Of a stretch of 64,000 nt of DNA, positions 1-7,505 are shown one piece after another. The stretch's first letter is position 1; each line of letters opens with the position of its first letter. The stretch lies in contig NZ_HG931173.1 in the NCBI RefSeq assembly GCF_000582785.1, positions 1,144,649 to 1,208,648 of the forward strand, written 5' to 3'. Source of the stretch: Candidatus Blastococcus massiliensis AP3. GTDB lineage: Bacteria > Actinomycetota > Actinomycetes > Mycobacteriales > Geodermatophilaceae. Made by a program: the position numbers and the translations under genes. The notes below the pieces were generated by a model, which did no database searches, was not told where the DNA came from, and was given only the letters and a program-made list of their open reading frames with translations.

Positions 1-1
1 G

Positions 2-760
2 CCGCAGCCCGCCGGGACCACGGGCCCCTCGACACCGGGCCCCTCGACACCGGCCACCGACCCGTCGGCCTCCACCGCTCCGGGAGGCGCGCCCGCGACC
101 GCCCCGACGGGTACGGGCGGTGCGCCGTCGGCCGGATCGGGCGGCGCCGACCAGGGCGCCGGCACGGGCACCTCCGCCCCTGCACCGGCTCCGGCTCCGG
201 CTGCCGACGGCGCAGAACCGACCGTCTCCACCGCCGCCGCGGCGGCCCCGGCGGCCGCCCCGACCGCGACGACCGCCGTCCAGAGCGCCACCGGTACCGC
301 GGCGGCCCTGCCGGTCGCCGGGCAGGTGGCGCAGCAGGTCGCCGTCCTGCGGGGCGCCCCCGACGGCTCGCACACGATGACGCTCGTGCTCACCCCCGAG
401 ACCCTCGGCCCGGTCGAGGTCTCGGTGACGGTCACCAAGGGCACGGTCGACCTCCTCCTGCGGGGGGCGAACGAGCACGGACGGGCCGCCCTGCTCGACG
501 CGCTGCCCGACCTGCGCCGCGACCTCGAGGCCGCCGGCCTGACCACGTCGCGCCTGGCCGTCGACCGCGAGGCCGGCGGCTCCTGGCTGGCCCGGCACGG
601 AGCCGAGCAGCAGGCGCAGCAGCACGCCGGGCAGCGACCCGGCCAGCAGGAGCAGGGCGACGGACGGTCACGACCCTGGCTGCGCTCTGCCGATACCGGG
701 AACAGCGCAACCGTTCCCACCACCCGAGCCGCGTCCTCGGGCGTGGACGTCCGCGTCTGA
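2..760 (+). CDS. fliK: Flagellar hook-length control protein FliK, C-terminal part (gene begins upstream)
   Basis: The reading frame is open from base 2 to the TGA at 758-760, so the start lies before the window; 252 residues are visible. The first ~110 residues are a Pro/Ala/Gly/Thr-rich linker of the kind found in the middle of FliK. A Flg_hook-type domain follows, with the signature LTPETLGPVEVSVTV and then an amphipathic segment ending DLRRDLEAAGL. The tail is Gln-rich and disordered-looking. In known systems FliK is an exported molecular ruler that makes FlhB switch substrate class. It sits 16 bases before flgD, the usual order of fliK-flgD-flgE hook operons. The identification rests on the C-terminal domain and context; length and N-terminus are unknown. 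Confidence 0.85.
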   Translation, partial: PQPAGTTGPSTPGPSTPATDPSASTAPGGAPATAPTGTGGAPSAGSGGADQGAGTGTSAPAPAPAPAADGAEPTVSTAAAAAPAAAPTATTAVQSATGTAAALPVAGQVAQQVAVLRGAPDGSHTMTLVLTPETLGPVEVSVTVTKGTVDLLLRGANEHGRAALLDALPDLRRDLEAAGLTTSRLAVDREAGGSWLARHGAEQQAQQHAGQRPGQQEQGDGRSRPWLRSADTGNSATVPTTRAASSGVDVRV

Positions 761-776
761 GAAGGAGAGCGAACCC

Positions 777-1235
777 ATGCCTGACGCAGTCAGCGGATCC
801 CCGGCCCCGGCCGCCAGTTTTTCGGCGACCCAGCAGGTCGAGCGCAAGGATCAGATGAACAAGGACACGTTCCTCAAGCTCCTCGTGGCCCAGATGCGGT
901 ACCAGGACCCGGCCAACCCTGCCGACACCAACCAGATGATGGCCCAGACCGCGACCTTCGCCCAGGTGGAGAAGCTCGAGGAGATGGCCAAGTACAGCGC
1001 CACCTCGCTGATCCTCCAGGAGCACGCGACGGCCGGCGCCATGGTGGGCCGCCAGGTCACCTACACCGACACCAACGGCGCGTCGGTCACCGGCGTCGTC
1101 TCCTCCGTCCGCCTCGCCTCCGGCAAGTCCGAGGCCGTCGCCGTCGTCGACGGCAAGGACGTGCAGGTCGGGCGCATCACCGCCGTCTCCCTTCCCACGC
1201 CGAGCTCAGGGACGAGCTCCTCCGCGGCGTCCTGA
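777..1235 (+). CDS. flgD: Flagellar hook assembly scaffold FlgD (short form)
   Basis: 152 residues, ATG start preceded by a good ribosome-binding site (gaaggaga, 761-768). FlgD is the hook cap that guides FlgE polymerisation. The conserved N-terminal export/cap region is clear: NKDTFLKLLVAQMRYQDP (about residues 27-44) followed by TNQMMAQTATFAQVEKLEEM. The remainder (GAMVGRQVTYTDTNG through VGRITAVSLPTP) looks like the small beta-barrel half of the FlgD C-terminus. The protein is much shorter than the ~220-240 residues of enterobacterial FlgD and appears to lack the inserted Ig-like domain. It lies between fliK and flgE in an evident hook operon. Confidence 0.92.
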   Translation: MPDAVSGSPAPAASFSATQQVERKDQMNKDTFLKLLVAQMRYQDPANPADTNQMMAQTATFAQVEKLEEMAKYSATSLILQEHATAGAMVGRQVTYTDTNGASVTGVVSSVRLASGKSEAVAVVDGKDVQVGRITAVSLPTPSSGTSSSAAS

Positions 1236-1272
1236 TCCCCACCTTCCCCCGACACGCGAGGAGATCCTCCGC

Positions 1273-2541
1273 ATGCTCCGCTCCATGTTCTCGGCCATCT
1301 CCGGCCTCAAGGCGCACCAGACCAAGATGGACGTCACCGGCAACAACATCGCCAACGTCAACACGGTCGGCTTCAAGAGCAGCTCGACCGTCTTCCAGGA
1401 CACGCTGTCCCAGGTCGTCCGGGCCGGCGGCGCTCCCGCTGCCGACCGTGGCGGCACGAACCCGGCCCAGGTGGGTCTCGGCGTGAAGCTGGCCGCGATC
1501 ACCACCAACTGGACCAACGGCGCCGCGCAGTCCACCGGCCGGTCGACCGACTTCATGATCGAGGGCGACGGTTTCTTCGTCACCCGTGGTCCCGGCGGCG
1601 AGCAGCTCTACACCCGCGCCGGTTCGTTCGACTTCGACGCCAGCGGCCGGCTGGTGACGCCGGACGGCAGCATCCTGCAGGGCTGGCAGGCCGACCCGCT
1701 CACCGGCGTGGTCAACCCCAACGGCCCGATCACCGACCTGACGGTCCCGTACGGCGCCCAGGTGCGGCCCACCGCCACGGCTGCCTCCGCCCTCGACGGC
1801 AACCTGAACACCGACGCCGACGTCGGCGCCTTCGTGCAGACGCCGGTGAAGATGTTCGACCAGATGGGTGTCCGTCAGGAGGTGGCGTACACGTTCGTCA
1901 AGACCGCCGACAACACCTGGCAGCTGTCGGTCACCAACGGTGACGACGACGGCGATCCCACCACGCCGATGCCGACCCTCGCCATGCTGGACGAGAACGG
2001 CGACCCCTACGGCGGCGTGATCGTGTTCGACGACAACGGCGCCATGCTGTCGCCGACCGGACCGATCAGCTTCGACCCGGCCATGGCCAGCTGGCCGGGG
2101 CCGGTCCGGATCGACCTGTCCTCGATCAGCCAGTTCGGCGGGAAGAGCGAGGTCGTGCCGAGCGACGTCGACGGCTACGCGATGGGCTCGCTGCAGGGCT
2201 TCGAGCTGACCAACGACGGCACGATCATCGGCACCTACTCCAACGGGCTCCGGCAGAACCTCGGCCAGCTGGCCATGGGGGCCTTCAACAACCCCAGCGG
2301 CCTGCAGAAGGCGGGCAACTCCTCCTTCCGCGTGGGCGAGAACTCCGGGGAGCCGGTGATCGGCGTGGCCGGCACCGGTGGCCGCGGCATCCTCTCCTCC
2401 GGTGCGCTGGAGATGTCGAACGTCGACCTCTCCGAAGAGTTCACCAGCCTGATCGTCGCCCAGCGCGGCTTCCAGGCGAACAGCCGCGTGATCACCGCCT
2501 CCGACGAGCTCCTCCAGGACCTGGTCAACCTGAAGCGCTGA
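1273..2541 (+). CDS. flgE: Flagellar hook protein FlgE
   Basis: 422 residues; the ATG is preceded by gaggagatcctccgc. FlgE polymerises into the universal-joint hook. The N-terminal rod/hook signature is present (SAISGLKAHQTKMDVTGNN, then NTVGFKSSSTVF), and so is the C-terminal heptad-rich motif (NVDLSEEFTSLIVAQRGFQ, then VITASDELLQDLVNLKR). These two ends form the D0 coiled coil. The centre holds the variable beta-rich domains (FlgE_D2-like, acidic stretch NGDDDGDPTTPMP near residue 220). Length is close to the ~400 of canonical hooks. It closes the fliK-flgD-flgE block and is followed by a strong stem-loop at 2555-2592. Confidence 0.96.
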   Translation: MLRSMFSAISGLKAHQTKMDVTGNNIANVNTVGFKSSSTVFQDTLSQVVRAGGAPAADRGGTNPAQVGLGVKLAAITTNWTNGAAQSTGRSTDFMIEGDGFFVTRGPGGEQLYTRAGSFDFDASGRLVTPDGSILQGWQADPLTGVVNPNGPITDLTVPYGAQVRPTATAASALDGNLNTDADVGAFVQTPVKMFDQMGVRQEVAYTFVKTADNTWQLSVTNGDDDGDPTTPMPTLAMLDENGDPYGGVIVFDDNGAMLSPTGPISFDPAMASWPGPVRIDLSSISQFGGKSEVVPSDVDGYAMGSLQGFELTNDGTIIGTYSNGLRQNLGQLAMGAFNNPSGLQKAGNSSFRVGENSGEPVIGVAGTGGRGILSSGALEMSNVDLSEEFTSLIVAQRGFQANSRVITASDELLQDLVNLKR

Positions 2542-2554
2542 TAGCCGGCCCGCC

Positions 2555-2592
2555 GCTCTCCGGGACTTCCCGCACCGGAAGTCCCGGAGAGC
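2555..2592 (+). terminator. Perfect 16-bp stem-loop after flgE
   Basis: The arms 2555-2570 (gctctccgggacttcc) and 2577-2592 are perfectly complementary across a 6-base loop (cgcacc), 13 bases after the flgE stop. No U-tract follows, so it may act as an attenuator, an RNA 3'-end stabiliser or a weak intrinsic terminator. It separates the hook genes from flbD-motAB. Confidence 0.75.
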
Positions 2593-2755
2593 GCGGGCCT
2601 CCCGCACCGACTGCTCCCTCACCCCGGCGAGCTCGCCCCTCCGGGTGAGCGGCCCGCGTCCCGCTCGGCTCAAGTGCCCACCTCAGGGAGCCGATGGTGA
2701 CAGTGACGATTTCCGCCCGTTCCGATGTACGCCCCCCGAGCAAGAGGACCGACCC

Positions 2756-3040
2756 GTGATCCGTGTGACGCGCCTGAACGGGGAGCAGTTCGCGCTCAAC
2801 CCCGACCTCATCGAACGGGTGGAGGGCCACCCCGACACGGTCGCCTTCCTGGTGGACGGCACCAAGTACGTGGTCAAGGAGACCGTGGACGAGGTGCTCC
2901 GCGACATCCTCGAGTACCGCGCCGGCATCCTCGCCACCAGCTACGAGATGGATCGGGGCGAGTACCGGTCCCCGGGGCCGCAGACGCCCGGCACGGACGG
3001 CTCCTCGGTGGTCCCGTTCCCCGTGCGAGAGGAGCGCTGA
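2756..3040 (+). CDS. flbD: Flagellar FlbD family protein
   Basis: 94 residues. I chose the GTG at 2756, preceded by aagagga at 2741-2747, because the family begins exactly with the observed MIRVTRLNGEQFALNPDLIE. An upstream in-frame start would add a non-conserved, intergenic-like leader containing no family motif. The core continues VDGTKYVVKETVDEVL and LEYRAGIL. FlbD-family proteins are small cytoplasmic proteins found next to motA/motB or flgE in Gram-positives and spirochaetes; their biochemical role is not settled. The gene ends 3 bases before motA, which suggests translational coupling. The ~25-residue polar tail is not conserved in shape. Confidence 0.9.
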   Translation: MIRVTRLNGEQFALNPDLIERVEGHPDTVAFLVDGTKYVVKETVDEVLRDILEYRAGILATSYEMDRGEYRSPGPQTPGTDGSSVVPFPVREER

Positions 3041-3043
3041 CCG

Positions 3044-3814
3044 ATGGACCCGGTGACCCTGCTCGGGTTCGTCATCTCGATGGCGGCCCTCCTCCTCTTC
3101 ATGGTGCTCGAGGGCGCCGACCCGATGTCGCTGCTGTTCCTCCCGGCGATCGTGCTCGTCATCGTCGCCACCTTCGGCGCGGCCCTGGCCAGCCAGACGA
3201 TGAACGACCTGAAGAAGCTCCCCCTCTGGTTCAAGATGGGCCTGCTCCCCGCCAAGGTCGCGCCGCCCACCCAGCAGATCCAGACCCTGGTGAGCCTCGC
3301 GGAGAAGGCGCGCAAGGAGGGCCTGCTGGCCCTCGAGGCACAGGTCAAGGCGATCGAGGACCCGTTCCTCAAGCGCGGCCTGCAGATGGGCATCGACGGG
3401 ACCGACCCCGAGGAGCTGCGCACGGTCCTCGAGGGTGAGATCTCGGCGAAGAAGTCCGAGGACAAGGTCGCCGCGAAGTTCTTCAACGCGATGGGCGGCT
3501 ACTCGCCGACGATCGGCATCATCGGCTGCGTCGTGGGCCTGATGAACGTCATGGGCAACCTGAGCGACCCCGAGGCGATCGGCCCGATGATCGCCGCGGC
3601 GTTCGTCGCCACGCTCTGGGGCGTCATGGCCGCCAACTTCTGGTTCCTGCCGATGGGCGCCAAGATCCTGCGCGTCAGCGAGCTCCAGGCCGCCCAGATG
3701 GAACTGCTCGTCGAGGGCATCGCCGAGATCCAGGCCGGCACCAGTCCGCGCGCGGTCCGCCAGAAGCTCAACGCCCTCGTCCCGCCCAGCGAGCTGGCCA
3801 AGGACGCCGCGTGA
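3044..3814 (+). CDS. motA: Flagellar motor stator protein MotA
   Basis: 256 residues with a start 3 bases after flbD. Four membrane segments are readable: about residues 4-22, 28-46, and two C-terminal ones around PTIGIIGCVVGLMNVM and FVATLWGVMAANFWFLPMG. Between them lies the large cytoplasmic loop with charged helices (DPFLKRGLQMGIDG, LEGEISAKKSEDKVAAKFF) that contacts FliG in known motors. The conserved prolines of helices 3 and 4 are present (YSPTIG, FLPMGA). MotA and MotB form the proton-conducting stator. The stop overlaps the motB start by 4 bases (GTGA), indicating coupled translation. Confidence 0.95.
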   Translation: MDPVTLLGFVISMAALLLFMVLEGADPMSLLFLPAIVLVIVATFGAALASQTMNDLKKLPLWFKMGLLPAKVAPPTQQIQTLVSLAEKARKEGLLALEAQVKAIEDPFLKRGLQMGIDGTDPEELRTVLEGEISAKKSEDKVAAKFFNAMGGYSPTIGIIGCVVGLMNVMGNLSDPEAIGPMIAAAFVATLWGVMAANFWFLPMGAKILRVSELQAAQMELLVEGIAEIQAGTSPRAVRQKLNALVPPSELAKDAA

Positions 3815-4713
3815 GTGCCGGCCACGGCGGAAGCCGCCGGCCGAAGAAGCACGAGGAGGAGGAGCACGAGAACCACGAGCGGTGGATGGTGTCCTACGCG
3901 GACATGGTGACGCTGCTCCTCGTGACGTTCATCGTCCTGTACGCGATGAGCTCGGTGGACAAGGACAAGTTCGCCGCCCTGGCCAAGGGGCTCGCCTCGA
4001 GCTTCGGCGGGCCGATCGCGGTCACCACCGGCCCCACCCCCGAGGGCTCGGTGCTGGACGGGCTGCCCGGTGCCATCGACATCGCCTCGGCGATCCCGCC
4101 CGACCCCACCGTCTCCACCGCGCAGGTGGACGCCGCGGCCGCCGCCGCGGCCGCCGAGCGCGCCTCCCGGATCGCCAACGAGGCAGCCGCCGCCTACGAG
4201 AACCTGGCCGCGGCCCAGGCCAAGCTGGAGGCGGCCCTGGCCGCGGCCGGCTACTCCGGCGCGGCCCGCTTCGAGATCGACGAACGCGGCCTCGTGGTGC
4301 ACATCGTCGCCGATGCCGTCCTCTTCGACGCCGAGGAAGCGGCCCTGCGGCCCGAGGGCCGCGCCATCCTCGCCGCGGTCGCCCCCACGCTGATCCAACT
4401 GCCCAACGCCCTGCGCGTCGAGGGCCACGCCAACCACCTGCCGGTCACCCGCCCCGGCCCCTGGCCGTCGAACTGGGAACTGTCCGCGACCCGCGCCACC
4501 ACCGTGCTGCGGGCCCTGAACGGTGAGGGCGTCCCCGAGGCGCGCATCTACGCCGCTGCCTACAGCTCCACCCAGCCGCTCGTGCCGGAGGCCGACCCCA
4601 CGTCGATCAGCGTCAACCGGCGCGTCGACGTCGTCGTCCTCTCCACCGCCTCGGCAGAGGCCAACGCCCTGCTGCCGGGCATCGCCGCAGCACAACAGGA
4701 GGCCACGCCATGA
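3811..4713 (+). CDS. motB: Flagellar motor stator protein MotB (OmpA-like peptidoglycan-binding)
   Basis: 300 residues, GTG start overlapping the motA stop. The charged N-terminus RRPKKHEEEEHENHERW precedes a single membrane helix VSYADMVTLLLVTFIVLYAM. D31 in SYADMVTLL is the expected proton-binding aspartate, which points to an H+ rather than Na+ stator, but that is inference. An Ala-rich periplasmic linker (about residues 105-150) leads to an OmpA-like domain with VEGHANHLPV and NWELSATRATTVLRAL, which anchors the stator to peptidoglycan. The stop overlaps fliL by 4 bases. Confidence 0.95.
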   Translation: MSAGHGGSRRPKKHEEEEHENHERWMVSYADMVTLLLVTFIVLYAMSSVDKDKFAALAKGLASSFGGPIAVTTGPTPEGSVLDGLPGAIDIASAIPPDPTVSTAQVDAAAAAAAAERASRIANEAAAAYENLAAAQAKLEAALAAAGYSGAARFEIDERGLVVHIVADAVLFDAEEAALRPEGRAILAAVAPTLIQLPNALRVEGHANHLPVTRPGPWPSNWELSATRATTVLRALNGEGVPEARIYAAAYSSTQPLVPEADPTSISVNRRVDVVVLSTASAEANALLPGIAAAQQEATP

Positions 4714-5171
4714 GCACCGACAAGAAGACCGAGACCGACGACGACGCCGCCCCCAAGGGCAAGAACAAGACGATGCTGATCATCGGCATGGCCGTGCTGG
4801 CCGTCGCCGGGGCGGCGTACTTCTTCCTGTTCTCCGGTGGCGACGCCGAGGCCGCGGCCCCCCAGCACGGTGGCTACACGGCGCTCGAGCCCATCGCGGT
4901 CAACCTGGCCGGGGGCGGCTACCTGAAGATCGGCATCACCCTGGACTACACCGCGGCTGCCGCGGGAGGCGGCCACGGCGGAGGAGGTGTCGACGGCGCC
5001 AAGGCCTACGACGCGATCATCTCCACGTTCTCGCAGGCCAACCCGGCCGACGTGACCGGCGCCCGCGACGCCCTCAAGGCAGCGCTGGAGCAGAAGATCA
5101 TCGAGAAGTACACCGAGGACGGCGTCCCGATGGTGATGGGCATCTACTACACCGAGTACGTCACCCAGTGA
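4710..5171 (+). CDS. fliL: Flagellar basal body-associated protein FliL
   Basis: 153 residues, ATG overlapping the motB stop (ATGA). A charged cytoplasmic N-terminus rich in Lys/Asp is followed by one membrane segment (MLIIGMAVLAVAGAAYFFLF, about residues 24-43) and a periplasmic domain. The domain holds the FliL pattern EPIAVNLAGGGYLKIGITLDY and ends near VMGIYYTEYVTQ. A Gly/His-rich insertion (AAAGGGHGGGGVDG) interrupts it. FliL rings surround the stator and modulate torque in studied species. It is the last gene of the flbD-motA-motB-fliL block, and a 14-bp stem-loop begins 6 bases after its stop. Confidence 0.92.
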   Translation: MSTDKKTETDDDAAPKGKNKTMLIIGMAVLAVAGAAYFFLFSGGDAEAAAPQHGGYTALEPIAVNLAGGGYLKIGITLDYTAAAAGGGHGGGGVDGAKAYDAIISTFSQANPADVTGARDALKAALEQKIIEKYTEDGVPMVMGIYYTEYVTQ

Positions 5172-5176
5172 GCCGG

Positions 5177-5209
5177 CGTCGGCCGGCCCCGCCGAGGGGC
5201 CGGCCGACG
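5177..5209 (+). terminator. Perfect 14-bp stem-loop after fliL
   Basis: The arms 5177-5190 (cgtcggccggcccc) and 5196-5209 pair perfectly around the loop gccga, immediately downstream of the fliL stop. The following bases are gttccg, so any U-run is minimal. It probably separates fliL from fliM transcription or sets the mRNA ratio. Confidence 0.7.
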
Positions 5210-5326
5210 GTTCCGACCCGGTCACGCCGCGACGCCCCCCGCACCATCCGTCACAGTTCTCCCGCCTGACCGGCGGCCCGCAGAGCCCCGGTCAGGGTCC
5301 CGGCCCCCTCCGCCGATGAGTGAGGG

Positions 5327-6310
5327 GTGACCACCCCTGAGACCGGCCCGGCCCCCCGCGCGGCGGCCGCCCAGCCTCCGGCGGGCTCACCGGTCAGCGG
5401 CTCCCGGAGCCGACGGGGTGAGCCCCGCACGTACGACTTCCGCCGCCCGACGAAGCTCTCCCGCGAGCACGTCCGGGTCCTGCAGATCGCGCAGGAGGCC
5501 TTCGCCCGCCAGGCGACGACGATCCTCACCACGTTCCTCCGGGCCGGCGCCCGCCTGGAACTAGCCAGCATCGAGCAGTTCTCCTACGACGATTACGTCC
5601 AGACGCTGCCCGACCCGGTCTTCATCACGACGTTCACCCTCGAGCCGCTGGCCGGCAAGGGCCTGCTGGCCTATCCGCTGGACATCGCGATGGCGATCGT
5701 CGACCACCTGCTCGGCGGCTCCGGCGCCGCCGCCCAGCCGAACCGGCCGATGACGGCGATGGAGACCACCATCTCCACCCATCTCCTGGACCGGCTGCTC
5801 ACCGAGTTCGCCGCCGCCTTCGCCCACATCACCGAGCTCCAGCCGGCGATGACCGGCTTCGAGTACAACCCGCAGCTCGCGCAGGCCGCCTCCGGTTCCG
5901 ACACCGTCATGGTCGCGAGCTTCTCGATGGCCGTGGGCAGCCGCGAGGGCGAGGCGACGCTCGTCCTGCCGTTCTCCTCGTTCGCCCAGTCGCTGAACAA
6001 CGCCGCCTCGCCGCAGCTGTCGGAGTCCGCACTGCGCAAGCGCAAGAAGGCCGCCGAGGCGCTCGCCGCCCGGCTCAACCTCGTGCCGGTCGACGTCAGC
6101 GTGCGGTTCGCGCCGCTCACGGTGTCCTCGGCCGACCTGCTCTCCCTGGCCGTCGGCGACGTCCTCCTGCTGCGCCACCCGCCCGACAGCCCCCTGGAGG
6201 TGACGACCAACGACGTCACCTTCGCCTACGCGATCGCCAGCAACCACCGGCGCCGTCTGGCCGCCACCGTCGTCCCCACCCCGCAAGCCGCCGTGAAGGA
6301 CACCGCATGA
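5327..6310 (+). CDS. fliM: Flagellar motor switch protein FliM
   Basis: 327 residues from GTG 5327. An in-frame TGA at 5321-5323 lies two codons upstream, so the N-terminus cannot be longer. The FliM core begins at Y36 (YDFRRPTKLSREHVRVLQ) and runs through the middle CheC-like domain with LLGGSG near residue 127. A SpoA/FliN-like C-terminal domain (VPVDVSVRFAPLTVSSADLL) completes it. FliM forms the C-ring that reverses rotation. The expected N-terminal CheY-P-binding peptide (consensus LSQxEIDxLL) is absent; the first 35 residues are a Pro/Ala/Ser/Arg-rich tail. The stop overlaps fliN by 4 bases. Confidence 0.93.
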   Translation: MTTPETGPAPRAAAAQPPAGSPVSGSRSRRGEPRTYDFRRPTKLSREHVRVLQIAQEAFARQATTILTTFLRAGARLELASIEQFSYDDYVQTLPDPVFITTFTLEPLAGKGLLAYPLDIAMAIVDHLLGGSGAAAQPNRPMTAMETTISTHLLDRLLTEFAAAFAHITELQPAMTGFEYNPQLAQAASGSDTVMVASFSMAVGSREGEATLVLPFSSFAQSLNNAASPQLSESALRKRKKAAEALAARLNLVPVDVSVRFAPLTVSSADLLSLAVGDVLLLRHPPDSPLEVTTNDVTFAYAIASNHRRRLAATVVPTPQAAVKDTA

Positions 6311-7050
6311 CTGCGCCCCGCACCGCTGACAGCACCCAGGACTCGCAGACCGTGACCGCCGTCGTGGTCGCGGCGGCGCGCGCCGCGGCCACGCTGGTCC
6401 CCGCGACGACCCAGCTGGTCGCCGGCGCCCCGGTCAGCGATCCCGACACCGTCCCGCTCCCGCCGTCGGCCGCCTCGGCGGTGACCGCCGGCCTCTCGGG
6501 CGAGGTCAGTGGCGACGTCGTCCTCGTGCTCTCCGCCGACGTCGTCGAGGCGCTGAACAACTCCCCCGTCGGCAAGATGGACGTCGCCGCGGCGCTGCGT
6601 CCGGCACTGGAGGCCGCCGCGGCCACCCTCGGCCGGGTGCGCGTGGCCTCCGAGCGGGTCGAGGAGCCGGTGGCGGCCCTGGACGGGCTGCGGGACAAGG
6701 GCATGTTCGTGGCCGTACCGCTCATGGCCGACGGCGAGCACCAGGCCACCTTCGCGCTGCAGGTGAACCTGCCGGCCGCCCGCGCCCAGAGCGGCAGCCT
6801 CGACCTGCTGCGCCACGTGGCCATGGAGGTCACCGTGGAGATCGGGCGCACCCGGATGACGGTGCAGGAGCTGCTGTCGCTGCACCCCGGCGAGGTCGTG
6901 GAACTGGACCGCGCCGCCAGCGCACCGGCCGACCTCCTGGTCAACGGCACCCTGATCGCCCGCGGCGAGGTCGTCGTCGTCGACGAGGACTTCGGCCTGC
7001 GGATCAGCGAGATCGTCAGCGACGCCGCCGAACTGGGGGTCAGCGCATGA
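6307..7050 (+). CDS. fliN: Flagellar motor switch protein FliN (long, FliY-like form)
   Basis: 247 residues, ATG overlapping the fliM stop. The C-terminal ~75 residues form the SpoA domain (VTVEIGRTRMTVQELLSL, LHPGEVVELDRAAS, DEDFGLRISEIVS) found in FliN. The upstream ~165 residues contain an Ala-rich region and FVAVPLMADGEHQATFALQV, which resembles a CheC/FliY-like substrate-binding fold. I see no clear CheC phosphatase motif (D/S-x3-E-x2-N-x22-P), so phosphatase activity is not supported. Enterobacterial FliN is ~137 residues, so this is a long FliY-like form. It is followed by fliO with a 4-base overlap. Confidence 0.92.
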   Translation: MTAPRTADSTQDSQTVTAVVVAAARAAATLVPATTQLVAGAPVSDPDTVPLPPSAASAVTAGLSGEVSGDVVLVLSADVVEALNNSPVGKMDVAAALRPALEAAAATLGRVRVASERVEEPVAALDGLRDKGMFVAVPLMADGEHQATFALQVNLPAARAQSGSLDLLRHVAMEVTVEIGRTRMTVQELLSLHPGEVVELDRAASAPADLLVNGTLIARGEVVVVDEDFGLRISEIVSDAAELGVSA

Positions 7051-7505
7051 CGTGGATGGTCATCCGGCTGATCCTGTCCCTGGCGTTCGTCGCCGCGGTG
7101 CTGCTGTTCGCAGCGCGGCTGGCGAAGAAGCGGGGCCTGGGCCGGGGCAACGACCTCATCGAGATCGTCAGCCGCCAGCGCCTCGGCCGGACCAGCACGG
7201 TGAACGTCGTCCGCATCGCCGACGTCGTCCTCGTCGTCGGCGCCACCGAGGAGCAGGTCACGCTCCTCGCCGAGGTGGACGCCGAGAGCGTCGCCCACGC
7301 GATGGGCGAGGAACCGCCGGTCCGCCGGCCGGCCGCCGCACCCCAGGACGAGCACGAGCAGTACGCCGCGTACGACGCGTACGACGAGCCGCACCTCTCT
7401 TCCGGACGGTCGGCCTCCCCCGCGCTCGCCGGATCGGTCCTCGACCGCGACGGCTGGGGCAACCTGGTCCACGAGCTGCGCGAGCGGACGGTCCGCCGGT
7501 CATGA
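7047..7505 (+). CDS. fliO: Flagellar biosynthetic protein FliO
   Basis: 152 residues, ATG overlapping the fliN stop. One N-terminal membrane helix (MVIRLILSLAFVAAVLLFAA) is followed by the conserved cytoplasmic motif EIVSRQRLGRTSTVNVVRIADVVLVVGATEEQVTLL, here split by eye into EIVSRQRLGRTSTV and VVLVVGATEEQVTLL. The tail (residues 95-152) is acidic and Tyr-rich. FliO helps assemble the FliP ring of the export gate in known systems. The stop overlaps the fliP start (ATGA at 7502-7505). Confidence 0.88.
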   Translation: MTWMVIRLILSLAFVAAVLLFAARLAKKRGLGRGNDLIEIVSRQRLGRTSTVNVVRIADVVLVVGATEEQVTLLAEVDAESVAHAMGEEPPVRRPAAAPQDEHEQYAAYDAYDEPHLSSGRSASPALAGSVLDRDGWGNLVHELRERTVRRS

